Under the pieces are notes generated by a model, which saw nothing but the letters and a program-made list of their open reading frames with translations, made no database searches and had not been told where the DNA came from. A program made the translations under genes and the position numbers. This document shows positions 19,095 to 26,963 of a stretch of 64,000 nt of DNA, piece after piece. Source of the DNA: Methylophilus sp. (GTDB taxonomy: Bacteria; Pseudomonadota; Gammaproteobacteria; Burkholderiales; Methylophilaceae); assembly GCA_030696695.1 (NCBI GenBank), contig JAUYRP010000002.1, positions 1 through 64,000 on the forward strand. Reading direction: 5' to 3'. Positions within the stretch are counted from its first letter, which is position 1, and each line of letters starts with the position of its first letter.

Positions 19095-21125
19095 TTAAGC
19101 TTTTGGTTGATTCAGCATGGCGCGTATGCTTGCCATTTTTGATTTGCCAAAGTCTTTACTGGCCAAGAGCTGGTCAGGGTCATTAAACGGGTTGCCAAAA
19201 TGCTTCACGTCATCTTTGGGTAGCTCGGCAATAAAGCGGCTTTGCTCGCACATTTGCATTTCACCTGCGCGTTTGCGTTTTTTGCACCATGAGATATTCA
19301 ACGACTTTTGCGCGCGCGTAATGCCTACATACATGAGTCGACGTTCTTCCTCAATTTGATCATTATCAATCGATTCTCGATGTGGGAGGATGCCTTCTTC
19401 ACAGCCAATCAAGAATACATGACCAAACTCTAGCCCTTTAGCAGCGTGTAGGGTGGAAAGTTTGACAGCATCTGGTTCGCCATTTTCTTTGCCTTCTAAC
19501 ATGCTAATTAGAGACACCATTTGTGTGAGTTCTAATAAGGTTTTACCCTCAGCTTCATTCCCAAACTCAGTATTGGCTTCGCCTTTTTTAGTGAGCCATG
19601 CAATAAACTCTTGCACATTGCCCCATTTGCTTTCGGCGGCGCGTGGCTCCTCGCTGTCGTACAAATAGGTTTCGTACTGAATCGTGTTCAGCAAATCTTG
19701 CAGTAAATCACCTGCTGGGTCTTTGGTGGCACGCGATTGTAACTTATTGATGTATTGGCAGAAGTTGAGCAAATCTTCTAATTGGCGGCTACCAAGTTCA
19801 CGTTGAAACTCACCTTCAAACGCAGCTGCAAATAGCGATAAATGATGTGCGCTGGCATATTCACCCAAGCGCTCGAGTGTGGTGTTGCCTATGCCTTTCT
19901 TGGGTGTGGTGGCCGCGCGAATAAAGGCCGGATCGTCATCTTCGTTGGCGACTAAGCGTAAATAACTCACGATATCTTTGATTTCTGCTTTATCAAAAAA
20001 CGATTGCCCACCAGAGATAGTGTAGGGAATTTTCTGATTGCGTAGATATTGCTCCATGATGCGCGCTTGGTGATTACCACGGTACAAAATGGCGTAGTCT
20101 TTATATTGGGTACGATGTTCAAATTTGTGGGCTTGCAGTTTCATCATCACAGATTCTGCTTCGTGCTCCTCGCTCATAGTCGCTGAGACTTGAATCATGT
20201 CACCAGTGCCTAAATCGCTCCATAGTTTTTTTTCAAACAGTTTAGGATTATTCGCAATCACCTGATTGGCAGCACGTAATATGCGCACCGTGGAGCGGTA
20301 GTTTTGCTCAAGTTTAATGACTTTTAGTCGGCTAAAGTCCACAGTCAATTGGCGTAAGTTTTCTACATCTGCGCCACGCCAACCATAAATCGCTTGGTCG
20401 TCATCACCCACAGCCGTAAATTGGCCACGCACGCCTGTGAGCATTTTAATGAGCTTGTACTGGCAGGCGTTGGTGTCTTGGTATTCATCAATCAGCAAGT
20501 ATTGGAGTTTGCGCTGCCATTTATCCAAGGCTTCGGGGTGCTCCGAGAACAACTCAACAGGTAATTTGATTAAATCGTCAAAATCCACCGCCTGATAGGC
20601 TTTGAGCGTTTGTTGGTAAATTTGGTACACCTTTGCCGCGGCATGCGTTAAATCTTCCTCTGCGGTGGCCTTGGCTTGGTCGGGATTGATAAATCCGTTT
20701 TTCCAATTGGAAATTTGCCACTGTGTTTTTCGCAGTAATTGTTTATCGGTAGTCGCCAGCACGTCACTTAAAATTTTGAAGCTATCGGATGAATCCAGTA
20801 TCGAAAACTGCGGTTTATAACCTAAATACGCACATTCTTGTCTGAGGATCTGTAAACCCAGTGAATGGAAAGTGGCGACGGTTAAACCCTTGGTGGATTT
20901 GCCTTCCATGAGTTTCGAGACCCGCTCTTGCATTTCAAGTGCGGCTTTGTTGGTAAAGGTAATCGCTGCGATTTCTTTAGCGGAATAGCCAGCCTCATTA
21001 ATTAAATAAGCGATTTTTTGCGTGATGACGCGGGTTTTACCACTGCCTGCACCGGCTAAGACGAGCAACGGACCATCCAAGTATTTTACGGCTTCGCGCT
21101 GAGGCGCATTGAGATGACTGAACAT
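19095..21125 (-). CDS. rep: ATP-dependent DNA helicase Rep
   Basis: The product is 676 aa, the normal Rep/UvrD length. The SF1A motifs are visible in order: LAGAGSGKTRVIT (Walker A, residues 24-36), ITFTNKAALEM, LIDEYQDTN (motif II), GDDDQAIYGWRGAD (III), LEQNYRST (IV), TLHAAKGLEF (V) and VGITRAQKSL (VI). It is a 3'-5' helicase that clears proteins ahead of replication forks. The C-terminus is short, favouring Rep over UvrD. The gene lies 70 bases upstream of manC in the same direction and is probably a separate transcription unit. Confidence 0.93.
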   Translation of the reverse strand: MFSHLNAPQREAVKYLDGPLLVLAGAGSGKTRVITQKIAYLINEAGYSAKEIAAITFTNKAALEMQERVSKLMEGKSTKGLTVATFHSLGLQILRQECAYLGYKPQFSILDSSDSFKILSDVLATTDKQLLRKTQWQISNWKNGFINPDQAKATAEEDLTHAAAKVYQIYQQTLKAYQAVDFDDLIKLPVELFSEHPEALDKWQRKLQYLLIDEYQDTNACQYKLIKMLTGVRGQFTAVGDDDQAIYGWRGADVENLRQLTVDFSRLKVIKLEQNYRSTVRILRAANQVIANNPKLFEKKLWSDLGTGDMIQVSATMSEEHEAESVMMKLQAHKFEHRTQYKDYAILYRGNHQARIMEQYLRNQKIPYTISGGQSFFDKAEIKDIVSYLRLVANEDDDPAFIRAATTPKKGIGNTTLERLGEYASAHHLSLFAAAFEGEFQRELGSRQLEDLLNFCQYINKLQSRATKDPAGDLLQDLLNTIQYETYLYDSEEPRAAESKWGNVQEFIAWLTKKGEANTEFGNEAEGKTLLELTQMVSLISMLEGKENGEPDAVKLSTLHAAKGLEFGHVFLIGCEEGILPHRESIDNDQIEEERRLMYVGITRAQKSLNISWCKKRKRAGEMQMCEQSRFIAELPKDDVKHFGNPFNDPDQLLASKDFGKSKMASIRAMLNQPKA

Positions 21126-21365
21126 ATAACTGCTTTAAAAGAGAGGCTTGTTGAAAACGCTAGACAACATTTTAGCGGCTTTTTCATATCGCAATCGTTT
21201 TTTTGACGAACACTGCAAGTTTTATCTTTGGCTGTGCTTGAGAAATGGCGAGCGTATATTCAAACATCGCACAATAAAAGTAACAGCGAATGTAAATTTT
21301 ATAACATAGCAGGCGTACTCCCGTTGGGGCTATAGAGTAAGCGCGCAATAAGCGATATAGTGTAG

Positions 21366-21381
21366 TTCTAATTAATTAGAA
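21366..21381. promoter_or_regulatory. Perfect 16-bp palindrome upstream of the diguanylate cyclase gene
   Basis: TTCTAATTAATTAGAA is its own reverse complement and ends 26 bases before the ATG of the diguanylate cyclase. It may be an operator for a dimeric regulator; the AT-rich composition makes chance less unlikely. The rest of the 282-base rep/diguanylate cyclase intergenic region shows nothing else recognisable. Confidence 0.35.
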
Positions 21382-21407
21382 TAGATTTATTCAACTCACC
21401 TAAACTT

Positions 21408-22610
21408 ATGCCAACCTTTGACTTAAAAACCATCATTTTTATGTCAATGCTGCTAACGTTCATGTTATCCATGTTGTTAGGGATCACGCGTTCTCATCAT
21501 AAAGACATGAATGGCCCCGGCTATTGGGCTGTCGGTAATTTGGTGATTGGTTTGGGGATGGTAATCCTATTCTCTAAATTTGAATCGACACAATGGCATA
21601 TTTTGCCGGGCGTGGTCTTGATAGGCATTGGACTAGGCTTGTTTATCAATGGCATTCAGGCGTTCTCGGGCAAAACGGTGCACCGCACGCTACCAATTGT
21701 CGTCGCCATACTACTCACGTTTTTAAATATCTATTTAATTCAACATCAGCAAGATTTACGCATGGTGGTGATGGGTAATGCACTTTTATTTGCGATTGTT
21801 TATTTACTTGGCGCTAGGCTCACTTTTGGCAAAGATGATGGCTTAGTGGGTAATTTGTATTGGATAGCGTCTAGCCTATTTTTCATGATGGCGTTATTGC
21901 TGATAGCGCGTGTGCTTTCCGCGTTTTATATGGAAAGCAATTTATTTAAGAGCTTTTTAGACTGGCCAGTCAATGCCTACACCTTTATGCTGGCATGTGT
22001 CATTCAGTTTTTCGTCTCAGTGTTGTTTGTGTTAATGCTAACCGCACAGGTCAATCAAAACCTACAATCCATGGCGACAGTCGATGGTTTGACTAATGTG
22101 CTGAATCGTCGCGGATTACAAGACGCAGCAGTGAAAATGCATGCGATTTGTAAGCGCATTCAAATACCGATGTCACTATTGCTGGTGGACTTAGACCACT
22201 TTAAAAAAGTGAATGACAACCATGGCCATTTGGCCGGGGATGAAGTGCTGATTATGATTGCAAAAACCATTAAAGCCACTTTGCGTGCGGGCGACGTAGT
22301 AGGGCGCTACGGTGGTGAAGAGTTTTGTGTGCTGTTGCCAAATACCAGCGAGAAAGAGGCCGTTGCACTCGCGGAGCGGATACGTGAGATTATTCAGCAC
22401 AAAAAAATATCAATACGCCATGTAAAAAAATCGTCGCAATCGGTCAATGAATTAAAGTGCACTGTGAGTATCGGTGCGGCTGGTTCAGAGTCTACGGGTT
22501 ACGATATCCAGCGATTGTTGGCTTCTGCTGATAACGCTTTATACATGGCTAAAAACCGTGGCAGAAATTTAGTGGCGACCCATGCAGGAATCGCAACCAA
22601 GTCACATTGA
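21408..22610 (+). CDS. Membrane diguanylate cyclase (GGDEF)
   Basis: The product is 400 aa. Six to seven hydrophobic helices fill residues 8-220, with short loops and no recognised ligand-binding fold. The GGDEF domain spans about 235-395: DGLTNVLNRRG at its start, the metal and substrate segment DLDHFKKVNDNHGH, and the active site GGEEF at 302-306. The inhibitory I-site RAGD lies five residues upstream, so product inhibition by c-di-GMP is expected. It is transcribed alone from a promoter facing away from rep, with a palindrome just upstream. The sensed signal is unknown. It converges with ylqF, 13 bases apart. Confidence 0.93.
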   Translation: MPTFDLKTIIFMSMLLTFMLSMLLGITRSHHKDMNGPGYWAVGNLVIGLGMVILFSKFESTQWHILPGVVLIGIGLGLFINGIQAFSGKTVHRTLPIVVAILLTFLNIYLIQHQQDLRMVVMGNALLFAIVYLLGARLTFGKDDGLVGNLYWIASSLFFMMALLLIARVLSAFYMESNLFKSFLDWPVNAYTFMLACVIQFFVSVLFVLMLTAQVNQNLQSMATVDGLTNVLNRRGLQDAAVKMHAICKRIQIPMSLLLVDLDHFKKVNDNHGHLAGDEVLIMIAKTIKATLRAGDVVGRYGGEEFCVLLPNTSEKEAVALAERIREIIQHKKISIRHVKKSSQSVNELKCTVSIGAAGSESTGYDIQRLLASADNALYMAKNRGRNLVATHAGIATKSH

Positions 22611-22623
22611 TTTGAAAGATAAA

Positions 22624-23550
22624 TTAATCCTCTTCGTCTTGGTCTTTTGCTTCTGTGTTGTCTTCGGGTATTTTAGTTAAGGTATCAATTAACAATTGTC
22701 GGCTGGTGGGCGTTTCTAAACTGACACGACCAATCGCACCGCTACGATAATCGGTCAGCAAAGTCATGGCGGTGCGTTCCATATCCCACTCACCATCGTG
22801 GCGCTTGTAGGCGCGGCGCTTGGCAATAGCTTCCAGTAAATCAATGCCATCCATCTCAGCCACATTAAGTTTCATGGCATCTAGCTTGTAACGCACATTC
22901 AGTAATTCAGGGTAAGTGTTGAGTAATACATCCCCTAAAAACACGGCCACATCTTCGTCAATCACCGCATTTCTACCTATGGCATGACTAGCCGCTAGCA
23001 TGTAACCATCGCTTTCGTAGGCGATTTTCGGCCACATCATGCCTGGCGTGTCGGTAATGCTCATGGTGGCATCTAAATCAAAGCGTTGCTGGCTTTTGGT
23101 CACAGCAGGTTCATCGCCCACTTTGGCCACACGGCGATTCAGCAATGCATTCATCAATGTGGATTTGCCTACATTCGGGATGCCCATGATCATCATGCGT
23201 AACGGTTTAAGATGCGTGCCACGGTGCGGCGCAAGCTTGCGGCAAAGTGCTGGTATTTTTTTTGCATCCCCTGCTTTTTTGCAAGAGAGTGCGACCGCTT
23301 TGGTATTGGGTTGCGCGTTAAAGTAATTCAGCCATGCTTGTGTGGTTGCTGGGTCTGCTAAATCAGCCTTATTTAAAATTTTCAGGTTCGGGCGTTGCCG
23401 AAAATTGCGCATGTCATCAATCATAGGGTTGTGACTAGCCGCAGGTAAGCGCGCGTCTAGCACCTCAATGACCACGTCTATAAACTCCATGGTTTCTTCT
23501 GCTTTTTTGCGCGCAGAAGTCATATGTCCTGGATACCACTGAATTGCCAA
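22624..23550 (-). CDS. ylqF: Ribosome biogenesis GTPase RbgA/YlqF
   Basis: The product is 308 aa, a circularly permuted GTPase. It opens with the family signature IQWYPGHM. G4 (LNKADLAD) comes before G1 (GIPNVGKSTLMN) and G3 (DTPGMMWP), the permuted order. The C-terminal helical domain is present, and the tail after residue 295 is acidic (EDNTEAKDQDEED). In Bacillus this protein matures the 50S subunit; the betaproteobacterial role is presumed similar. It stands alone, with no obvious operon partner. Confidence 0.93.
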   Translation of the reverse strand: MAIQWYPGHMTSARKKAEETMEFIDVVIEVLDARLPAASHNPMIDDMRNFRQRPNLKILNKADLADPATTQAWLNYFNAQPNTKAVALSCKKAGDAKKIPALCRKLAPHRGTHLKPLRMMIMGIPNVGKSTLMNALLNRRVAKVGDEPAVTKSQQRFDLDATMSITDTPGMMWPKIAYESDGYMLAASHAIGRNAVIDEDVAVFLGDVLLNTYPELLNVRYKLDAMKLNVAEMDGIDLLEAIAKRRAYKRHDGEWDMERTAMTLLTDYRSGAIGRVSLETPTSRQLLIDTLTKIPEDNTEAKDQDEED

Positions 23551-23640
23551 TGCATACTCCTGAATAGGAATGTTTAAAAAGTGATGACCAAATCAATAGC
23601 CATACCAACGCTTACCAAGCCAAACGCACTGCGCAGGGCG

Positions 23641-23676
23641 AAAAAAATGCGCAAACTTTACAAGTCTGCGCATTTT
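23641..23676 (-). terminator. Rho-independent terminator of the ECF sigma/DUF3106 gene set
   Basis: A long hairpin has outer stem AAAATGCGCA/TGCGCATTTT and an inner stem ACTT/AAGT after one mismatch. On the minus strand it is followed by a run of seven T's. It lies 80 bases downstream of the DUF3106 stop. Confidence 0.8.
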
Positions 23677-23756
23677 ATCATTGAGTAGTAGCTATACAGC
23701 GTTTTATCTTGCTGTGCTCGGTTTCACTTCTGATTTGCCTCTCGGTTTAAATCTCA

Positions 23757-24257
23757 CTATCTATCTTCTCTTTTGCGTTTATTTTTCTTTTCACGCCATT
23801 TTTGTTTGAGCGCGTCTTTATCTTCTGGGCTCATATGATGCAGGCGCTCGCGCATCTTTTCTTTTTGCTCGGGGGGTATATTTTTCCAGCGATTCCGTAA
23901 TGCTTCACGCTCATCTGGTGGCAGTCTTTTGAATTCCTGCATCCGTTCTTTAATGCGCGCTTTTTCCTCATGACTCATGTTGTCATAGCGATGCATTCTA
24001 TCTTGCAAACGGTTACGCTGTTCTGGCGGCAAGCTATTCCAGCGCTCTGCACCTTGGCGGAGTCGCTCTTGACGATTGGGCGGGAGGTCACGCCAATCAT
24101 CTTTCATCGGTGCCAGTGTCTCTTGTTGTTGTGGCGACAAGTTTTCCCAGTTCACACCATCAGCGCGTGCCAAGGTGTGAAACTGTAGCAGTATTAATAA
24201 GAGCGAAACGCTTAACACTGACTGCATTAGTCGGTGATGAAGTGTGTAAAGCAACAT
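23757..24257 (-). CDS. DUF3106 secreted protein
   Basis: The product is 166 aa. The start at 24257 was preferred over an upstream ATG at 24377 because AAGGGA precedes it and the protein then opens with a signal peptide (hydrophobic stretch about 12-26, cleavage near ARA-DG). The mature part is a charged repeat of about 21 residues built around W..LPP.QR.RL (NSLPPEQRNRL, KRLPPDEREAL, KNIPPEQKEKM), typical of DUF3106. The tail is very basic (KQKWREKKNKRKREDR). Function is unknown. The constant neighbour is an ECF sigma factor with a DUF3619 membrane protein, suggesting an envelope-stress role. That is inference. Confidence 0.85.
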   Translation of the reverse strand: MLLYTLHHRLMQSVLSVSLLLILLQFHTLARADGVNWENLSPQQQETLAPMKDDWRDLPPNRQERLRQGAERWNSLPPEQRNRLQDRMHRYDNMSHEEKARIKERMQEFKRLPPDEREALRNRWKNIPPEQKEKMRERLHHMSPEDKDALKQKWREKKNKRKREDR

Positions 24258-24380
24258 GATGTTTCCCTTGTGTATATCTTGATGCAAATAGCATTTTGCG
24301 CCTCTAGATACGGACGCTTTTTTTATGGTGTCATTCTTTAACGTAATGTTTGGTTGCATACTCAGGCTAGTAAACACGCG

Positions 24381-24794
24381 CTAAGCTGTGCGTGAAGTCG
24401 CCTCATTCATTGAGTTCAAGTTGTTGGGGCTAGGTTTGGTTTCATCTAGCCACAAATAAAAGTCAGGATCGGTCACTGCATCAAAATCTTCTGGGCTTTC
24501 CACCAATTCAAACATTGCCGTGTATTCACCTGAGACAGCGGCAGGGTTCGTCGCCTGTTGTGCGGGCAAAATAAACATCACCGCCATCACACTGCAAAAG
24601 GCAACGCCTGCCAGCGGCGCCCATACCTTAGTATTTGACCCGATATTTTTCCACCAAGCTTGTTTGCCTGATTGTTGCAATGCCTTACGACGTATTGCAT
24701 GTAAGCGAAGCTGCGTATCCGCATCAATATCATTGGTTGAATCAGTGAGTTTGGTTTTAATACGCTCAGTAAATGTTTTTTCATCTATGGTCAT
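24381..24794 (-). CDS. DUF3619 membrane protein, probable anti-sigma-type partner of the ECF factor
   Basis: The product is 137 aa. The start at 24794 was chosen because ATGA overlaps the sigma factor stop and AAAGGAA lies 8 bases upstream; a longer frame reaching 24872 lies within the sigma gene. Residues 1-60 are charged and presumably cytoplasmic, one hydrophobic helix lies at about 66-85 (APLAGVAFCSVMAVMFIL), and the acidic remainder would be periplasmic. That topology and the translational coupling to an ECF sigma factor suit an anti-sigma factor. No ZAS zinc motif (HxxxCxxC) is present. Function is inferred from position only. Confidence 0.82.
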   Translation of the reverse strand: MTIDEKTFTERIKTKLTDSTNDIDADTQLRLHAIRRKALQQSGKQAWWKNIGSNTKVWAPLAGVAFCSVMAVMFILPAQQATNPAAVSGEYTAMFELVESPEDFDAVTDPDFYLWLDETKPSPNNLNSMNEATSRTA

Positions 24795-25315
24795 GGCTGA
24801 AATTCCTTTAAAGCAATTCGTAATTTTTCCAAAGCACGCGAGTAATGGGTTTTGACACTGCTTTCCGAGCACTGCATGGCTTTGGCAGTATCGCTAATGT
24901 CTAAACCTTCCCAAATCCGCAATAAAAAAACCTGTTGTTGGCGTAACGGCATTTCACTTAATGCTTGGTTTAAATGCGCCATAAACTCAGCATCTTGTAA
25001 TTGGATATCTGGAAAACTGGAGATATCCGCAGGATGTTGCTCTAAGCGATCTTCCGTATCTTCATCGTCAGATGGTTTATCTAGCCAACTTCTAAATCTG
25101 TTTCTAACCGTTTGTCGGCGATGCCAGTCCATGATGCGCGATTCTAAAATACTGTAGAACAGCGGTTTCCATGATGACGGTGGGTGGTCGCTATACTTTT
25201 GCACCAACTTAATCATGGCATCTTGCACAATGTCTAATGCATCATCTCGATTGCCCGTTGCCAGCTGGGCCATTCGAAAAGCACGACGTTCGATTTCAGC
25301 TAAAAAAGCTTCCAT
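24791..25315 (-). CDS. ECF-type RNA polymerase sigma factor
   Basis: The product is 174 aa. Sigma region 2 spans about 10-75 (DDALDIVQDAMIKLVQKY, then MDWHRRQTVRNRF), then an acidic linker of ~45 residues (DDEDTEDRLEQHP). Region 4 (about 115-170) contains MPLRQQQVFLLRIWEG and the helix-turn-helix SDTAKAMQCSESSVKTHYSRA. It directs RNA polymerase to a stress or envelope regulon and is probably held back by the coupled DUF3619 protein. A repeat protein gene lies 49 bases upstream on the same strand. No autoregulated promoter motif was identified with confidence. Confidence 0.92.
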   Translation of the reverse strand: MEAFLAEIERRAFRMAQLATGNRDDALDIVQDAMIKLVQKYSDHPPSSWKPLFYSILESRIMDWHRRQTVRNRFRSWLDKPSDDEDTEDRLEQHPADISSFPDIQLQDAEFMAHLNQALSEMPLRQQQVFLLRIWEGLDISDTAKAMQCSESSVKTHYSRALEKLRIALKEFQP

Positions 25316-25364
25316 GTATCCTTCACTTCATTGTCATGCTTTGTCTTATTGTTTTTAATAAAAA

Positions 25365-25742
25365 CTAATTGTGTTTGTTACGGCGGTCAGCTCTTCTATC
25401 TAAGCGATTATTAATCCGCTCGCCTTTATTGTCCAAGCGCTGGTCTGCTCGATTGCCACGGTTATCTAAACGTTGGTCCACGCGGTCACCTTTATTTTCT
25501 AAACGATCGGCACGATGTTCATGACCATTTGCATCTGCTCTGTCTGCTCTGCGATCGAGGCGATTTTCAATACGATCGCCCTTGTCATCTAAGCGCTCTT
25601 CTCGGCGGTCACCGCGGTTATCCAAACGTTGTTCAATTCTATCACCACGCTTATCTAAATCCGCAGCAATGGCAACGCTTGTCATGGCTGAAAAACTAAG
25701 TACTGTTGCAAATAATGTTGTTCTAATCATTGTATTCATCAT
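25365..25742 (-). CDS. Secreted 11-residue-repeat protein (RLDNRGDRxxx)
   Basis: The product is 125 aa. The signal peptide (about 1-27, ending AIAA) is followed by nothing but a charged repeat of period 11: RLDNRGDRREE, RLDDKGDRIEN, RLDRRADRADA, then after a short NGHEH break RLDNRGNRADQ, RLDNKGERINN and RLDRRADRRNK. Arg and Asp/Glu alternate so that each repeat is nearly neutral. Length and period suggest an extended or coiled periplasmic rod. GGGAG lies 3 bases before the first ATG and 6 before the second (25739), so either start may be used. It sits directly upstream of the ECF sigma gene. I do not recognise a function. Confidence 0.82.
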   Translation of the reverse strand: MMNTMIRTTLFATVLSFSAMTSVAIAADLDKRGDRIEQRLDNRGDRREERLDDKGDRIENRLDRRADRADANGHEHRADRLENKGDRVDQRLDNRGNRADQRLDNKGERINNRLDRRADRRNKHN

Positions 25743-25857
25743 TAACTCCCTAATTAGTTAGTATGTAATCAAGCAAATTTCAATGCTCTTATACCTCCAA
25801 ACGCAAAGCGCAGCTCAGCGACGACAAGCCTGCATTAATTATTTAGTTTTGTGAAGA

Positions 25858-26703
25858 ATGCGCGATAAAATGTGCGTTATGTCTATGCCGCCAGAAATCA
25901 AACCTAACCAATCCGTTGCCTTATTAAAAGCACTACATATTTTAACGCGTGACGGTAAGCTCAACCAAGATAGCCGACGTAAGTTAAAGCAGGTGTATCA
26001 CTTAGTGAACTTTATTGAACCACTGCTGCAAGAGGTGATGTCAACGCAACCTAACCCAGTGTTAGTAGACCATGGCGCAGGTAAATCGTATTTGGGGTTT
26101 ATCTTGTATGACTTGCTGTTGAAACAGCACCAAGCTGGGCAAGTGGTTGGCATTGAAACACGAGCCGACTTGGTGGATAAATCTAAAGCGTTGGCAGAGG
26201 AGTGCGCGTTTTCTAGAATGGATTTTCACCATTTGAGCGTGGCAGATTCGATGACATCATCGGCGATTCCTGCTGAAGTGAGTGTCGTCACGGCTTTACA
26301 TGCCTGCAATACTGCAACGGATGATGCGATACAGTTTGGTTTAAAGAAGCGTGCGCAATATATGGTGCTAGTACCGTGCTGCCAAGCCGAAGTGGCCGAA
26401 GTGATGCGCCAGCATAAGGCGGAAAGCTTGAGTAAAACACCGCTGAGTGAGCTCTGGCGTCACCCCATCCATACCCGTGAATTTGGTAGCCATATCACCA
26501 ATGTGCTGCGCTGTTTGCAATTAGAAGCCCATGGATATCAAGTGACTGTGACGGAGCTAGTGGGATGGGAGCACTCCATGAAAAATGAGCTAATCATCGC
26601 CAAATGGACCAACCAACCTAAGCGTGCTTCTCAGCAACGTTTAGTTGAAATGTTAGAAGCGTTGAATCTGAACGCACTACAACATCGTTTTATGCCTGCC
26701 TAA
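25858..26703 (+). CDS. Class I SAM-dependent methyltransferase (Methyltransf_32-like)
   Basis: The product is 281 aa. The SAM site is VLVDHGAGKSYLGFILYDLL, with VVGIETRADLVDKSK as the acidic second motif. TALHACNTATDDAI and VLVPCCQAEVAE (PCCQ) mark the group with a conserved Cys pair, also seen in proteins that resemble RNA methyltransferases. The substrate is unknown. Three Met codons lie in the first ten positions, and none has a strong Shine-Dalgarno, so the start is uncertain by up to 30 bases. It is a single gene. Confidence 0.8.
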   Translation: MRDKMCVMSMPPEIKPNQSVALLKALHILTRDGKLNQDSRRKLKQVYHLVNFIEPLLQEVMSTQPNPVLVDHGAGKSYLGFILYDLLLKQHQAGQVVGIETRADLVDKSKALAEECAFSRMDFHHLSVADSMTSSAIPAEVSVVTALHACNTATDDAIQFGLKKRAQYMVLVPCCQAEVAEVMRQHKAESLSKTPLSELWRHPIHTREFGSHITNVLRCLQLEAHGYQVTVTELVGWEHSMKNELIIAKWTNQPKRASQQRLVEMLEALNLNALQHRFMPA

Positions 26704-26963
26704 ATAGATAAGTCTTTGTTTTATTAGCGTGTAAATCATTAGCTTGATGTTTGACTACACGTGAATTGTGCTCCCCAGTCTTTTTAACTTCATTTTGTCA
26801 TCACCTACACGCCTGTTTTCTAGTCTGGTGTGACTAGCTTACGTATCCCATTCTTAATTTTTCACAACTTTTAACTTGCTAAAGTGAGCAAGTCAAAAAG
26901 ACTCTGTGCATGCGCCGTACCTAAACCAATGGCACAGAGATACATAACTTTATTCATAGAGAG

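Noticed and set aside
25380-25680. CRISPR-like spaced repeats
   Set aside because: The repetition is of the protein repeat RLDNRGDR in frame; the DNA units vary and there are no unique spacers.
26874-26893. Hairpin ACTTGCT-AAAGTG-AGCAAGT before the nuclease gene
   Set aside because: There is no T-run on either strand and no known regulatory motif, so it is not called as a terminator or operator.
26704-26963. Possible Pho box before the nuclease gene (TTGTCATCA near 26803)
   Set aside because: Only one half-site resembles CTGTCAT; the 7-4-7 repeat needed is missing.
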